From positions 1 to 44,747 of the forward strand of contig CANSYK010000025.1 in NCBI GenBank assembly GCA_947651225.1: a stretch of 44,747 nucleotides of DNA. The letters run 5' to 3'. A program made the position numbers and the translations under genes. Source of the stretch: an uncultured bacterium. GTDB lineage: Bacteria; Bacillota; Clostridia; Lachnospirales; Lachnospiraceae. Positions within the stretch are counted from its first letter, which is position 1, and each line of letters begins with the position of its first letter. Shown here piece after piece: positions 17,385 to 26,623 of this stretch. The notes beneath the pieces are model-generated. The model saw nothing but the letters and a program-made list of their open reading frames with translations. It was not told the origin of the DNA and searched no databases.

Positions 17385-18150
17385 AATAAAAAAAGCGTTT
17401 GAGAATAAAAAGGCGTTTATTGGTTTTTTAACAGCAGGAGATCCAACTTTGGAAAAAACAGAGGAATTTGTGCTGGAGATGGAGCGGGCGGGGGCTTCTC
17501 TGATTGAATTAGGCGTTCCGTTTTCAGATCCAATTGCAGATGGGCCGGTAATTCAGGCGGCAAATATCCGCTCTCTTTCAGCAGGTTGTACCACTGATAA
17601 AATCTTTGAAACGGTAGCTTCCCTTCGTAAAAAAACGGAAATTCCACTGGTATTTTTGGCATATCTGAACACATTGTACAAATATGGATATGAAGCGTTC
17701 TGCAAGCGTTGCCAGGATTGCGGTGTGGATGGTGTGATTATACCGGATATGCCATTTGAGGAAAAAGAAGAGCTTGTGCCGATTGCTTCCCAATATGGTG
17801 TGGACATCATTACAATGGTAGCTCCAACATCAAAGGAACGGATTAAAATGATTGCAAAAGATGCAACAGGATTCATATATGTGGTGTCCTCTATGGGTGT
17901 AACCGGAGCTAGAAGTGAGATTACAACAGATGTTGCAGAGATTGTTGAAATAATTCGGAGTGTGACCAAAACCCCGACTGCTGTTGGGTTTGGTATCAAT
18001 ACAAAAGAGCAGGTCCACAAATATTCTTCGATTGCAGATGGTGCAATTATCGGCAGCGCAATTGTAAAAATTGTAGCGCAGTATGGGGAGAAGTCAGGGG
18101 CAAAGCTGTATGACTATGTTTCTGAAATGGCAGACGCTCTGACAAAATAG
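17377..18150 (+). CDS. trpA: Tryptophan synthase alpha chain
   Basis: Alpha subunit that cleaves indole-3-glycerol phosphate to indole and glyceraldehyde-3-phosphate. The 257-residue barrel has catalytic Glu44 ([11 protein letters not shown]) and Asp55 (PIADGPVIQ), corresponding to the known Glu49/Asp60 pair. Later come [11 protein letters not shown] and [10 protein letters not shown] of the phosphate site. The ATG lies inside the trpB stop region. An open extension of three codons upstream (TTG) is ignored. It is the last gene of the operon, and a strong terminator follows 25 bases later. Confidence 0.97.
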   Translation: MSRIKKAFENKKAFIGFLTAGDPTLEKTEEFVLEMERAGASLIELGVPFSDPIADGPVIQAANIRSLSAGCTTDKIFETVASLRKKTEIPLVFLAYLNTLYKYGYEAFCKRCQDCGVDGVIIPDMPFEEKEELVPIASQYGVDIITMVAPTSKERIKMIAKDATGFIYVVSSMGVTGARSEITTDVAEIVEIIRSVTKTPTAVGFGINTKEQVHKYSSIADGAIIGSAIVKIVAQYGEKSGAKLYDYVSEMADALTK

Positions 18151-18174
18151 AATAAGTATATAGTACTATAGGAG

Positions 18175-18211
18175 AAAAAAGAAGGATACGATGGATAATC
18201 CTTCTTTTTTT
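18175..18211 (+). terminator. Terminator of the trp operon
   Basis: GAAGGAT (18181-18187) and ATCCTTC (18198-18204), preceded by an A-run and followed by TTTTTTT, form a strong stem with a 10-base loop. The A-run on the left extends pairing with the T-run, so it may work on both strands. Confidence 0.9.
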
Positions 18212-18353
18212 GTACGTTTCCTTTTTCGATTTTGTTTGTACGAAGGAAAGAACAATAAATATATGGAATTCTTGTCGAAACTGTGTTATACTAAATATAT
18301 TTATATTGTTCGGTGAGAAATTGTGTAGAAATATTCGGTGTAGGCTGTGAATG

Positions 18354-18371
18354 AATTTTCAAACACGCTCT
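18354..18371 (+). repeat. Solo end of the AATTTTCAAACACGCTCT repeat family
   Basis: AATTTTCAAACACGCTCT matches the right terminal repeat of the element at 20464-20629 over 18 bases. The match extends left to GAATGAATTTTC (23 bases in all). No left end is visible here. It lies just upstream of the diguanylate cyclase start, so it may be part of that gene's leader. Confidence 0.6.
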
Positions 18372-18393
18372 GAGACGAGAATGGAGATAAGAG

Positions 18394-20250
18394 ATGAGAG
18401 AAAAGCGTTGGAGTTATTGCAAGTACTATTTTACAGTGTTGCTTATCGTATTGTTTTCTATTGTTTCGATAATGGCAATATCACATGATATGAATGGGAG
18501 TACAACAGAACTTGCTGCAAGGAATTTAGGTGATGCTGCAAGGATGTTTACTGCCCATTTTGATGATATGTTTACCCAGAATTTTTATCATTTGCAGCAG
18601 CTTGGGAAACAACTGAAGGGGACGGATTATCTGCCTGATATGCAGGCAGCACTGGAAGATTATAAAACAATTTTTCATTCTGTGGAAGTGATGGGCTTGG
18701 ATGGGAATTGGAAGTGCGGTGATGAGCTTGATGTGGAGCTTAAACAGGGTGGAGTATTTGATTCTATCGTATTTGATAAGGCAAACGTAGTATATTCAAA
18801 AAAGATCAATGAGGAAGATAATGAAGAATCTATTGGTCTTTGTGTGCCGTTGGAACAAAATGGAGAGGCAGCAGGAGTATTGATAGGAACAATAGCTGTC
18901 AGCAAAATTAATGAATTGATGGATTCCTGGGGGTATACGGACGAAGACTGTGCATTTGTTGTAAATATACAGGGAAATTGCATGAGTTCTGGTGAAAAGT
19001 TTAATAAGGTTCTTGGAGAAAAGACAACTAATTATTTTACGTGCCTGTCAAACAGTGATTTAGAAGGAGAAATAAGTTCAATATCAAAATTTGAACGGGC
19101 GTTTTTAGAGGGAGATCCTTTTCCTATTCGTTATAGCTATGTTGGTAAGGAGTATATCGGCGAATTTTATCCAAGTAACTATGGGAACTGGTATGTAGGT
19201 TTTATTGAAAGGACAGATAACTTATATCAGGATTGGGTTTCTTTTTCTGGAAAGACAATTGCTTTTTTGGTAATTACTTCTATTTTATGGATAGGAGTAC
19301 TGGTTTTTACAATATATGCTATTTACAATAAAGTATTTTTGCAGACAGAATTAGAGCGGTATACTATTGTACATAATCTGGAGCAGTCCATCATTTTAGA
19401 AATGCGGTTTTCTCCAAGGAGATTGGAATTTTTTGGGGATACAAAAGAGATGTTTGGGGTGGAAAATGTTGTACTGAATGGCGAGGAAGTTTTTGATATC
19501 TATAAGTATGTGCATGAAGATGACCAGTCAGTACGTGGAAGGCTTCATCATTTTTACGATGAAGGGGAGGAAAGCGTTTTTACGGCAGAAATCCGTATCA
19601 AAAACGGTGTTGACAGTTATGGCTGGTATCGGATTTCTGGTACTGTAATTAAAGATAAGCATTTGGGGATCAATACTAAGTTTGTTGCCAAGATTTCAAA
19701 TGCTGACCAGCAGATTTCGGAAGAAAAGGATTTAGTACAGAGAGCAGAAAATGATTTGCTGACAGGTATTTTAAATAAGAAGACAATGGAAGAAAAGGTG
19801 TCAGGTGCGTTAAAAGAGATAAAGGGCAACAACCACTGTATTTTTTTCATGGTAGATTTGGATAACTTTAAAAATGTCAATGATAAGCTGGGGCATATTT
19901 ATGGAGATAAGGCGATTGTTGATACCGCCCATCTTTTGACAGAGCTGTTTCCGAATAATGCTTATGTCGGACGTCTGGGTGGTGATGAATTTGCTGTCTG
20001 TGCAATTTATGATGCATTTGATAAAGAGAGCATGATAAATTATATAAAGAAAAAAGCAGATAAAATATGTGAAGTAAATCGACGTACTTATGCGAATGGA
20101 AATGTTTCTGTTGATATTTCAAGCAGTGTGGGAATTGCAATAGCGCCTGATTCAGAACAGAATTTTGAAATTGTTTACAAGATGGCAGATAGTGCGCTGT
20201 ATCGTTCAAAAAATGGGGGAAAGAACTGCTATCATATCTATCAGAGTTAA
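18394..20250 (+). CDS. Membrane diguanylate cyclase with Cache-like sensor (GGDEF)
   Basis: Predicted to make cyclic di-GMP in response to an extracellular cue. The 618-residue protein has an N-terminal membrane segment (about 13-30), a large extracytoplasmic region (about 31-285, Cache-like by layout) and a second membrane span (about 291-316). A PAS-like region follows (about 340-450), then a C-terminal GGDEF domain starting near DLLTGILNKKTMEEK. The active motif is intact: GGDEF at 529-533 within VGRLGGDEFAVC. The usual inhibitory RxxD site just before it is absent (FPNNAYVGRLGG), so product inhibition through that site is unlikely. The start is preceded by GGAGATAAGAG. A broken membrane gene with a GGDEF-like remnant follows 30 bases later. 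Confidence 0.92.
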   Translation: MREKRWSYCKYYFTVLLIVLFSIVSIMAISHDMNGSTTELAARNLGDAARMFTAHFDDMFTQNFYHLQQLGKQLKGTDYLPDMQAALEDYKTIFHSVEVMGLDGNWKCGDELDVELKQGGVFDSIVFDKANVVYSKKINEEDNEESIGLCVPLEQNGEAAGVLIGTIAVSKINELMDSWGYTDEDCAFVVNIQGNCMSSGEKFNKVLGEKTTNYFTCLSNSDLEGEISSISKFERAFLEGDPFPIRYSYVGKEYIGEFYPSNYGNWYVGFIERTDNLYQDWVSFSGKTIAFLVITSILWIGVLVFTIYAIYNKVFLQTELERYTIVHNLEQSIILEMRFSPRRLEFFGDTKEMFGVENVVLNGEEVFDIYKYVHEDDQSVRGRLHHFYDEGEESVFTAEIRIKNGVDSYGWYRISGTVIKDKHLGINTKFVAKISNADQQISEEKDLVQRAENDLLTGILNKKTMEEKVSGALKEIKGNNHCIFFMVDLDNFKNVNDKLGHIYGDKAIVDTAHLLTELFPNNAYVGRLGGDEFAVCAIYDAFDKESMINYIKKKADKICEVNRRTYANGNVSVDISSSVGIAIAPDSEQNFEIVYKMADSALYRSKNGGKNCYHIYQS

Positions 20251-20280
20251 TAAGCTGTAATAGATAGGAGAAGGTAAGCT

Positions 20281-20940
20281 GTGTGGATATTTGCAGCTTG
20301 CAGGATTCTGACGGCGGTTGTGGTATGGGAATTGATTCTGGTTTTTGTTAGCAGGAACTGGCTGCCCTTGTGGAAAAATCGAATTTATTTGAAAATGTTA
20401 ATTCTGCTGCTAACAGTGGCAGCAGAATTGTTATGGCGAGATATTCTGTCGAATTTTATTCAGCTAGAGTGTGTTTGAAAATTGCTTTTTGCAAGATATG
20501 CTTCTCACTTTGTGGGAGATTTGGCTCAAATTTAAGAGGTGTAGCGGGCTACATTGACTAAATTTGAGCTAAATATAGCGCAAAGTGGGGAGTGCAGATT
20601 GTGAGAATGAATTTTCAAACACGCTCTAGGAGTTGTATTAGAAACGGGATATCAGATTTTTGTAAGTGTTTGTACTTTGTTTTTATATTACCAGATTTTG
20701 CTATATGATTTGGCGCTTACTGGTAAGATGCTATTGAAAAAACAGTTCTTTTTCGGGTATTTTTTTATACCTTTCTTTTGGTCAGTATTATTTCTGTGGC
20801 GGCATAATGTATATCAGGTTGATGATTATGAGTTTGCGGTTCTGTTCCCGAAAAAAATGACAGCAGAGAAAATGCGCCATGTATTGGAACAGGAAACTGC
20901 AAAGTTGCTATTCACGGCTGGTTTTTCGCATGATGTTTAG
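20281..20940 (+). pseudogene. Membrane-protein gene split by a palindromic element (possible GGDEF relative)
   Basis: The first part (GTG start, AGGAGAAGG just upstream) encodes a hydrophobic N-terminus up to FIQLE, then runs into a stop inside the element at 20464. The second part resumes in the same frame after it (GVVLETGYQIFVSV...). Removing 162 bases (20464-20625) restores one frame of 165 codons, so this gene was interrupted by an insertion. The rejoined product is a multi-span membrane domain followed by YQVDDYEFAVLFPKKMT, which resembles a worn GGDEF motif (DDYEF). It then stops within a hairpin repeat (20904-20959). The family assignment is weak; the interruption is clear. Confidence 0.75.
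20464..20629. mobile_element. MITE-like palindromic element with 20-base terminal inverted repeats
   Basis: Left end CTAGAGTGTGTTTGAAAATT (20464-20483) and right end AATTTTCAAACACGCTCTAG (20610-20629) are complementary at 19 of 20 positions. A second inverted pair lies inside (TTTGGCTCAAATTTA at 20520-20534 and TAAATTTGAGCTAAA at 20559-20573, 14 of 15). The whole element can therefore fold as one long hairpin. It has no coding capacity. Flanking CTAG (or the inner TA) occurs at both ends and fits a target duplication. Excision of 162 bases rebuilds the host gene in frame. No transposase is in the window. Confidence 0.8.
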
Positions 20941-20959
20941 AATAGCCGTGAATAGTAAC
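20904..20959. repeat. Hairpin repeat of the GTTACTATTCACGGCT family
   Basis: Arms GTTGCTATTCACGGCT (20904-20919) and AGCCGTGAATAGTAAC (20944-20959) pair at 15 of 16 positions around a 24-base loop. The last 38 bases are identical to 44195-44232. It provides the final codons and stop of the broken gene before it, so it likely truncated that gene. Confidence 0.7.
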
Positions 20960-21049
20960 ACTGCAAAATGTTTATATAATTTTTCTTTGATTAACAGTGG
21001 AAAATAAGGAACACTTGTATTATACTTAAAGATGGTATGAAAATTAATT

Positions 21050-21090
21050 GTTACTATTGTGCATGTATATGGAAGGCTGTGAATAGTAGC
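21050..21090. repeat. Short member of the same hairpin family
   Basis: GTTACTATT (21050-21058) and AATAGTAGC (21082-21090) are complementary at 8 of 9 positions, and the right side reads GGCTGTGAATAGTAGC as in the longer copies. It lies 33 bases before the aldolase start and would form a hairpin in that gene's leader. Confidence 0.5.
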
Positions 21091-21123
21091 AGGAATTCGC
21101 ACTAGTGATGAATGGAGGAGACT

Positions 21124-21810
21124 ATGGAATTAACGAATAAGGAGTTAAGGGATGAAATCTGCGATGCCTGCCATAAAATGTGGCAGCTTGGCTGGGTAGC
21201 GGCAAACGATGGAAATGTTTCTGTGAAACTGGAGGACGGCACTTTTCTGGCAACACCGACTGGCATCAGCAAAAGCTTTATTACACCGGAAAAGCTGGTA
21301 CATATTGATAAAGATGGTAATGTACTGGACGGATTGGAAGGATACAGGCCATCTTCAGAGATTAAAATGCATTTAAGGTGCTATGCAGAACGTGAGGATG
21401 TTGGCGCTGTTGTGCATGCGCATCCACCAGTAGCGACAGGGTACGCTGTTGCCAATGTACCACTGGATGAGTATTCTATGATCGAAACGGTAATTGCGAT
21501 TGGCTCGGTGCCAGTAACGCCATATGGAACACCTTCCACCAATGAAGTGCCAGAGGCGATTGCGCCATATCTTGGGGAGCATGATGTAATGCTTTTACAG
21601 AACCATGGTGCGCTTGCAGTAGGGGCTGATGTTTTGACAGCATACTATCGTATGGAATCATTGGAGCTGTTTGCTAAAATCAGCCTGAATGCACATCTGC
21701 TTGGCGGGGCACAGGAACTTTCACGTGAAAATATTGACCGTTTGATTGGCATGAGAACACAGTATGGGGTAACAGGAAAACATCCAGGTTATAAGAAGTA
21801 TTCGAAATAG
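21124..21810 (+). CDS. Class II aldolase (L-fuculose/rhamnulose-phosphate aldolase type)
   Basis: Zinc-dependent aldolase of 228 residues in the class II aldolase/adducin family. These enzymes split 1-phosphorylated deoxy-ketoses into DHAP and lactaldehyde. Motifs are NDGNVSVKLEDG, TPTGISK, the catalytic-glutamate region PSSEIKMH, and the metal ligands HAHP and QNHGA. GGAGG lies just before this ATG and inside an upstream in-frame ATG at 21112, so the internal one is the start. A damaged rhamnulokinase gene follows, which points to L-rhamnulose-1-phosphate or L-fuculose-1-phosphate as substrate. The length is closer to FucA than to E. coli RhaD. The pathway around it is no longer intact here. 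Confidence 0.85.
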   Translation: MELTNKELRDEICDACHKMWQLGWVAANDGNVSVKLEDGTFLATPTGISKSFITPEKLVHIDKDGNVLDGLEGYRPSSEIKMHLRCYAEREDVGAVVHAHPPVATGYAVANVPLDEYSMIETVIAIGSVPVTPYGTPSTNEVPEAIAPYLGEHDVMLLQNHGALAVGADVLTAYYRMESLELFAKISLNAHLLGGAQELSRENIDRLIGMRTQYGVTGKHPGYKKYSK

Positions 21811-21842
21811 TAATGATTGACAATTTTTAAACATGTTCAGGC

Positions 21843-21876
21843 AAAAGGGCAGCAGCATATGCACTGCTGTCCTTTT
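21843..21876 (+). terminator. Terminator after the aldolase gene
   Basis: GGGCAGCAG (21847-21855) and CTGCTGTCC (21864-21872) pair with one G-U, extended by AAAA/TTTT, with an 8-base loop and a U-tract. A degenerate AATTTTTAAACATGTTC just before it resembles the repeat ends seen elsewhere. Confidence 0.8.
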
Positions 21877-21931
21877 TGGCAAATGTGATTAAGTTGTTTC
21901 ATTTAATTATTTACAGAGCCTAGGAGGAGAT

Positions 21932-23396
21932 ATGGCAACAAAAAATGTATTGGCGTTTGATTTGGGGGCAAGCAGTGGACGTGGAATGCTTGCACGTTTT
22001 GATGGGAAAAAGATAACTTTGGAGGAAATACATCGTTTTCCGCATAATTTCAGTGTAATGAATGGACATGTTTATTGGAATATTCTGCTGCTGGCAGACG
22101 AAATAAAGCATGGAATGTCACTTTGCAGGGAAGAACTGAGCGGAGTAGGCTTTGATACATGGGGCGTTGACTGTGGGCGGCTTGACCGTGAAGGGAATCT
22201 GCTTTCTCTGCCAGGAAGCTATCGTGATGCGGCTTTAGACGATGCCAATATGGAAGAGGTGTTGGAAAAAATCGGTGGGGAGCAGTATGCTTTTGAGCAG
22301 ACCGGGATTGCAAGTCTTGCCTATAATACATTGTATAAGCTTTATTATATGCAGAAAAATATGCCGTCGCTGTTAGGTTGTGCGGATAAGATGCTTTTAA
22401 TGCCCAATTTATTGGAATATCTTTTTTCGGGTGTAGTGCATACGGAATATTCCATTGCATCTACAACACAGCTTTATGATATGCATAAGAAAGCATGGGT
22501 AAAGTCTTTTATTGATAAACTTGGACTAAAGGAAAGCCTGTTTACGGAGGTTGACCTTTGCAGGCAGGGATATGGGTGTGCTTCGCCCTGAAGTAGCTGT
22601 GGAAGTAAGACAGGAGCAGCTTCATGTAATATCTGCACCAGGGCATGATACGGCGTGTGCGGTTGCCGCTGTGCCGGCGCAGGCAGAGGAATTTACGTTT
22701 CTGTCCAGTGGCACATGGTCATTAATGGGGATATCTTCTAAGAAGCTTTTAGAAGGCGAGGCAATCATTCGTGATAAAATTTCAAATGAAGGGACAGCAG
22801 ATGGTGGTTATCGGCCGACCGTTAATATTATAGGGCTTTGGATTATTCAGGAGCTTCGGAGGAATTTTGCGGCGCAGGGAAAGAATTATGACTTTGCGCA
22901 GATGGCAGAAATGGCTTCTAAGGAAAAGCCGTTACAGTGCTTTATCTGCCCAGATGATTTTATGCAGCCTGGTGACTACACGCATCAGATTCGGGAATAC
23001 TGTAAAAAGACAAACTAGGCAGTGCCGGAAACAGATGGTGCGTTGATACGCTGTGTTTTAGAAAGCCTTGCATTAAAGTATCGGCAGGTATATGATACAT
23101 TAAGACCGTTCATTACATGGGAAGAAAAGCTGTATATTGTCGGAGGCGGAGTACAGAACAGGCTTTTGTGCCAGTTTACGGCGAATGCACTGGGAATTCC
23201 GGTTGTGGCAGGCGCAAGTGAGGCGACGGCTGTTGGAAATGTGATGTCACAGCTCAAGGCGGTTGGGGCTTATCAGACAAATGATGACAAGTGTAATATT
23301 TTAGCGGCTTCTTTTGGCACAACAGAATATCTTCCAGAGAATCAGGAAGAGTGGCAGGAAGCATATGCCCGTTTTCAAATTTGGAAGTTTCTTTGA
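21932..23396 (+). pseudogene. rhaB: Rhamnulokinase, broken by a frameshift and an amber stop
   Basis: The reading frames together cover a full-length FGGY-type rhamnulokinase (L-rhamnulose plus ATP to rhamnulose-1-phosphate). The opening AFDLGASSGRGMLARFDG, DTWGVDCGRLD, GHDTACAVAAVPA, LSSGTWSLMG and IVGGGVQNRLLCQ match the family. Two lesions are visible. Near 22550 the frame shifts by one base (GAGGTTGACC reads as an extra T relative to EVTFAGRD). At 23016 an in-frame TAG sits in KKTN*AVPETDGALIRC, where Gln (CAG) is expected. The start has a strong AGGAGG site. Sequencing error could explain one lesion, but two make true decay more likely. The translated pieces end at 22591, 23018 and 23396. 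Confidence 0.85.
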
Positions 23397-23455
23397 TGCA
23401 AAGTCAGAGTATTTTGCAGCAGATAGTTTCAGAGTTTCTTAATAATATAGGACTG

Positions 23456-23496
23456 TTCAAAAACAGGCAGGTCGGTATGTATCTGTTGTTTTTGAA
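23456..23496 (+). terminator. Hairpin between the rhaB remnant and the M16C peptidase gene
   Basis: TTCAAAAAC (23456-23464) and GTTTTTGAA (23488-23496) are perfectly complementary, with inner CAG/CTG extending the stem. The right arm carries five T residues but no long T-tract follows, so terminator function is moderate. It ends 28 bases before the peptidase start. Confidence 0.45.
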
Positions 23497-23523
23497 TGAT
23501 TCTAAGATAAATGGAGGATTAGA

Positions 23524-26496
23524 ATGGCAGCAAGTATAACAGAGATTTCCCAGGTGGAAATTCCAGAGGCTTACGAATTGATAAAAGGAGAATTTGTGAA
23601 AGAAGTAAATAGCTTTGTCCTGACACTGCGACATAAATTGAGCCAGGCAAGGGTGCTTGTTTTCAGTAATGAGGATGAAAATAAAGTGTTTAATATTGGA
23701 TTTCGTACACCGCCCGAAGACGAAACAGGAGTACCGCATATTATTGAGCATACGGTGCTTTGTGGTTCGGAGCATTTTCCGGCGAAAGATCCATTTGTGG
23801 AACTGGTAAAAGGCTCGTTAAATACGTTTCTGAATGCGACAACTTATCCGGACAAGACAATGTATCCTGTTGCAAGCTGTAATGATAAGGATTTCCAGAA
23901 CCTGATGCATGTTTATCTGGATGCTGTTTTTTATCCGAATATTTATCATTATGAGGAAATCTTCAAACAGGAGGGTTGGCATTACGAGCTGGAAAGCAAA
24001 GAGGATGAGATTACCTATAATGGTGTTGTATATAATGAGATGAAAGGGGCTTTTTCTTCTGAAGAAAGTGTTTTGGAGCGTTTCATTATGAACAGTCTTT
24101 TTCCGGATAATACTTATGGTCACGAGTCTGGCGGAGATCCAAAATGCATTCCTGACTTAACTTATGAAGATTATCTGGATTTCCACAGACAGTATTATCA
24201 TCCATCAAACAGTTATATCTGCCTGTATGGAAATATGGAGGTAGAGGAGCGTTTACAGTTTCTGGATGAAAATTATCTGAAGAATTTTTCGGCGATTACT
24301 GTTCATTCTGAGATTCCTTTGCAGAAGCCGTTTACACAGATGAAAGATTTGTCTAAGGAATATGCTGTTGCAAAGGATGCGGATTGCACAGAAAAGACAT
24401 ATTATGCTTATGCGGCTGCTATGGATATTACGCTTGACCAGGAAACCTGCCGGGCGTTTGAACTATTGTCCTATGTTTTGGTTGAAATGCCGGGTGCGTC
24501 ATTAAAACAGGCGCTTTTAGATGCCGGGATTGGCTCTGATATTTATGTGGATTTCTGCGATATATTGCGCCAAAGCTACTTTGCGATATTTACGAAAAAT
24601 GCGAAAAAAGGGCAAAAACAGGAATTTTACCAGATTATCCGCAGTACCTTAGAAAAATTGGTGGCTGAGGGAATTGACCGTAAAGCTTTAGAGGCGGCAA
24701 TTAACGGTACAGAGTTCCGGGAGCGGGAGGCAGATTATGGATCTACTCCAAAGGGCTTGTTGTATAGCATAAGGACTTTTAAAACATGGTTGTATGATGA
24801 TAATGAACCGTATGCTGCTTTGTGCTATGAAAAATATTATGATTTCCTTCGGGAAAAATTAGGGACAGATTATTATGAGCAGTTAATCCAGAAATATCTT
24901 TTGGACAATCCGCATGCGGTGCTGGTGGAAATGATGCCAGAGCCAGGACTTGCCCTTAAAGTAGAGGAAGAAACAAAGGAGAAGCTGAAAAGCTATAAGG
25001 CGAGTCTTTCCGACAAGGAGCTGGAGGAGCTGATTGAGGCAACAAGGGCTTTGAAACGATATCAGGAGGAGCCGACACCAAAAGAGATTCTGGAAAAGAT
25101 TCCAATGTTGAAACGGGAGGACATTGGCAAAAAGGTACAGCCTTATTACAATGAAGAGAAGCAGATTGACGGAGTAAAGACGATACACCACAATATTCCG
25201 ACAAACGATATTATATATCTTCGCATGTTTTTTGATATTGATGGACTTGAGGAATATTTGCCACAGATTAGTTTTCTGACTACTCTGCTTGGGTATATGA
25301 ATACAAAAAAACGTACTTATACGGAATTTGATACAGAGACGAATTTTTATACAGGCGGGATTGCATCGGATGTTGATATTTATTGCAGGAACCATGACAG
25401 CGATGATTACCGGATAGAATTTGAGGTTAATACAAAGGTGCTTCGGAGCAAGTTGAAAGAAGCGCTTGATTTGATGGCAGAAATGATGTTTGAAACCCTG
25501 TTTACGGATGAAAAGCATTTGCGTGAGGTTGTGGCAGAGGGACGTTCCCGTTTAAAGATGCGCCTGCTCTCTGCAGGGCATCAGGCGGCGGCAAGCAGGG
25601 CGACTTCTTATTTTTCAAAAAGTGCATGGTTAAATGACCACTATATCGGAATTGGTTATTATGGGTATCTGGCAAAGCTGGATGAGCATTTTGAGGAAGA
25701 AAAAGAGGATCTGATTGCAGGATGTAAAGCACTTCTTGCAAAAATATTCTGTCGCAGCGGGCTTTCTTTCTCTGTTACCGGAGAGGACAGTGCGTTTGAG
25801 GCATTGGAAGCAGAACTTCCATCATTTTTGGAAAGACTTGCTGCCTTTGAAAAGGAAGCGGCAGAAGAAAGCAATGAGAAGATATTGGAACAGCTTGCAA
25901 AATATGTACCAAAACTTTCACGCAGGCAGGAAGGATTTTCTACTCCGGCAGAAATCCAGTATGTGGCTCTTGGAGGAAGTTTTGCAAAGGTGCCATACAA
26001 TTTTGGAGCGTTGCGTGTGGCAAGGCATCTTTTGAACTATGATTATCTTTGGAATGAAGTCCGTGTGAAAGGTGGGGCATATGGTGTGGCATGTCAGTTT
26101 AACCGTGAAGGGGAGGGGTATTTTACCTCTTATCGGGACCCGAATCTTTCTGCAACGATTAACGTATACAAAAAAGCGGCTGATTTTCTGGCTGGATATG
26201 ATGCGCAGGAGCGTGAGGTCACAAAGACGATTATTGGAACAATCAGCGGCATGGATACGCCATTGACACCGAATATGAAAGGAAGGCGTTCTATGACCGG
26301 ATATTTTTCCGGTGTGACAATTGAAGAGCTGCAAAAAGAACGTGACCAGGTGTTAAATTGCAGTCTGGAGGATATCCGTAGTCTTGCACCTGTTCTCAGG
26401 GCAGTAGCAGAAAGCGATAACCTCTGTGTTATTGGAAATGAACAGCATATTGCGGAAGAAAAGGAATTGTTTGCGTCAGTGCGGACTTTGTCTTAA
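23524..26496 (+). CDS. M16C-family zinc metallopeptidase (presequence-protease-like)
   Basis: Large insulinase-family peptidase of 990 residues without a signal peptide, so probably cytosolic. The inverted zinc motif HIIEH (72-76) is intact. The companion glutamate is probably in NEMKGAFSS, as in other M16C enzymes. The length and two-fold arrangement (catalytic half, then a half with VKGGAYGVACQF and YRDPNLSATINVY) fit the PreP/Hyp1 subgroup with its peptidase M16C-associated linker domain. It likely degrades unstructured peptides. The start ATG has ATGGAGGATTAG just upstream. Codon use looks like the neighbours. It stands alone between the rhaB remnant and era. Confidence 0.93.
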   Translation: MAASITEISQVEIPEAYELIKGEFVKEVNSFVLTLRHKLSQARVLVFSNEDENKVFNIGFRTPPEDETGVPHIIEHTVLCGSEHFPAKDPFVELVKGSLNTFLNATTYPDKTMYPVASCNDKDFQNLMHVYLDAVFYPNIYHYEEIFKQEGWHYELESKEDEITYNGVVYNEMKGAFSSEESVLERFIMNSLFPDNTYGHESGGDPKCIPDLTYEDYLDFHRQYYHPSNSYICLYGNMEVEERLQFLDENYLKNFSAITVHSEIPLQKPFTQMKDLSKEYAVAKDADCTEKTYYAYAAAMDITLDQETCRAFELLSYVLVEMPGASLKQALLDAGIGSDIYVDFCDILRQSYFAIFTKNAKKGQKQEFYQIIRSTLEKLVAEGIDRKALEAAINGTEFREREADYGSTPKGLLYSIRTFKTWLYDDNEPYAALCYEKYYDFLREKLGTDYYEQLIQKYLLDNPHAVLVEMMPEPGLALKVEEETKEKLKSYKASLSDKELEELIEATRALKRYQEEPTPKEILEKIPMLKREDIGKKVQPYYNEEKQIDGVKTIHHNIPTNDIIYLRMFFDIDGLEEYLPQISFLTTLLGYMNTKKRTYTEFDTETNFYTGGIASDVDIYCRNHDSDDYRIEFEVNTKVLRSKLKEALDLMAEMMFETLFTDEKHLREVVAEGRSRLKMRLLSAGHQAAASRATSYFSKSAWLNDHYIGIGYYGYLAKLDEHFEEEKEDLIAGCKALLAKIFCRSGLSFSVTGEDSAFEALEAELPSFLERLAAFEKEAAEESNEKILEQLAKYVPKLSRRQEGFSTPAEIQYVALGGSFAKVPYNFGALRVARHLLNYDYLWNEVRVKGGAYGVACQFNREGEGYFTSYRDPNLSATINVYKKAADFLAGYDAQEREVTKTIIGTISGMDTPLTPNMKGRRSMTGYFSGVTIEELQKERDQVLNCSLEDIRSLAPVLRAVAESDNLCVIGNEQHIAEEKELFASVRTLS

Positions 26497-26623
26497 ATGT
26501 GTAAAGAAATTCTAAGCCAGCAGAAAACGCTGACTAATACTTTCTAAGTTACACATATTACACTGTAATATAGAAGGAAATGTTCTTTCAGAAGCATTTA
26601 AGCATATTTGAAGGAGTTACAGA

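Noticed and set aside
17553-18020. 155-codon minus-strand frame
   Set aside because: It is antisense to trpA, which has intact catalytic residues.
24883-25518. 211-codon open frame on the minus strand
   Set aside because: It is antisense to the M16C peptidase, which has clear motifs in the same place; composition is atypical.
26497-26623. Cruciform or operator between the M16C gene and era (ATGTGTAA ... TTACACAT)
   Set aside because: Only eight outer bases pair well and the inner part does not, so chance is a fair explanation.
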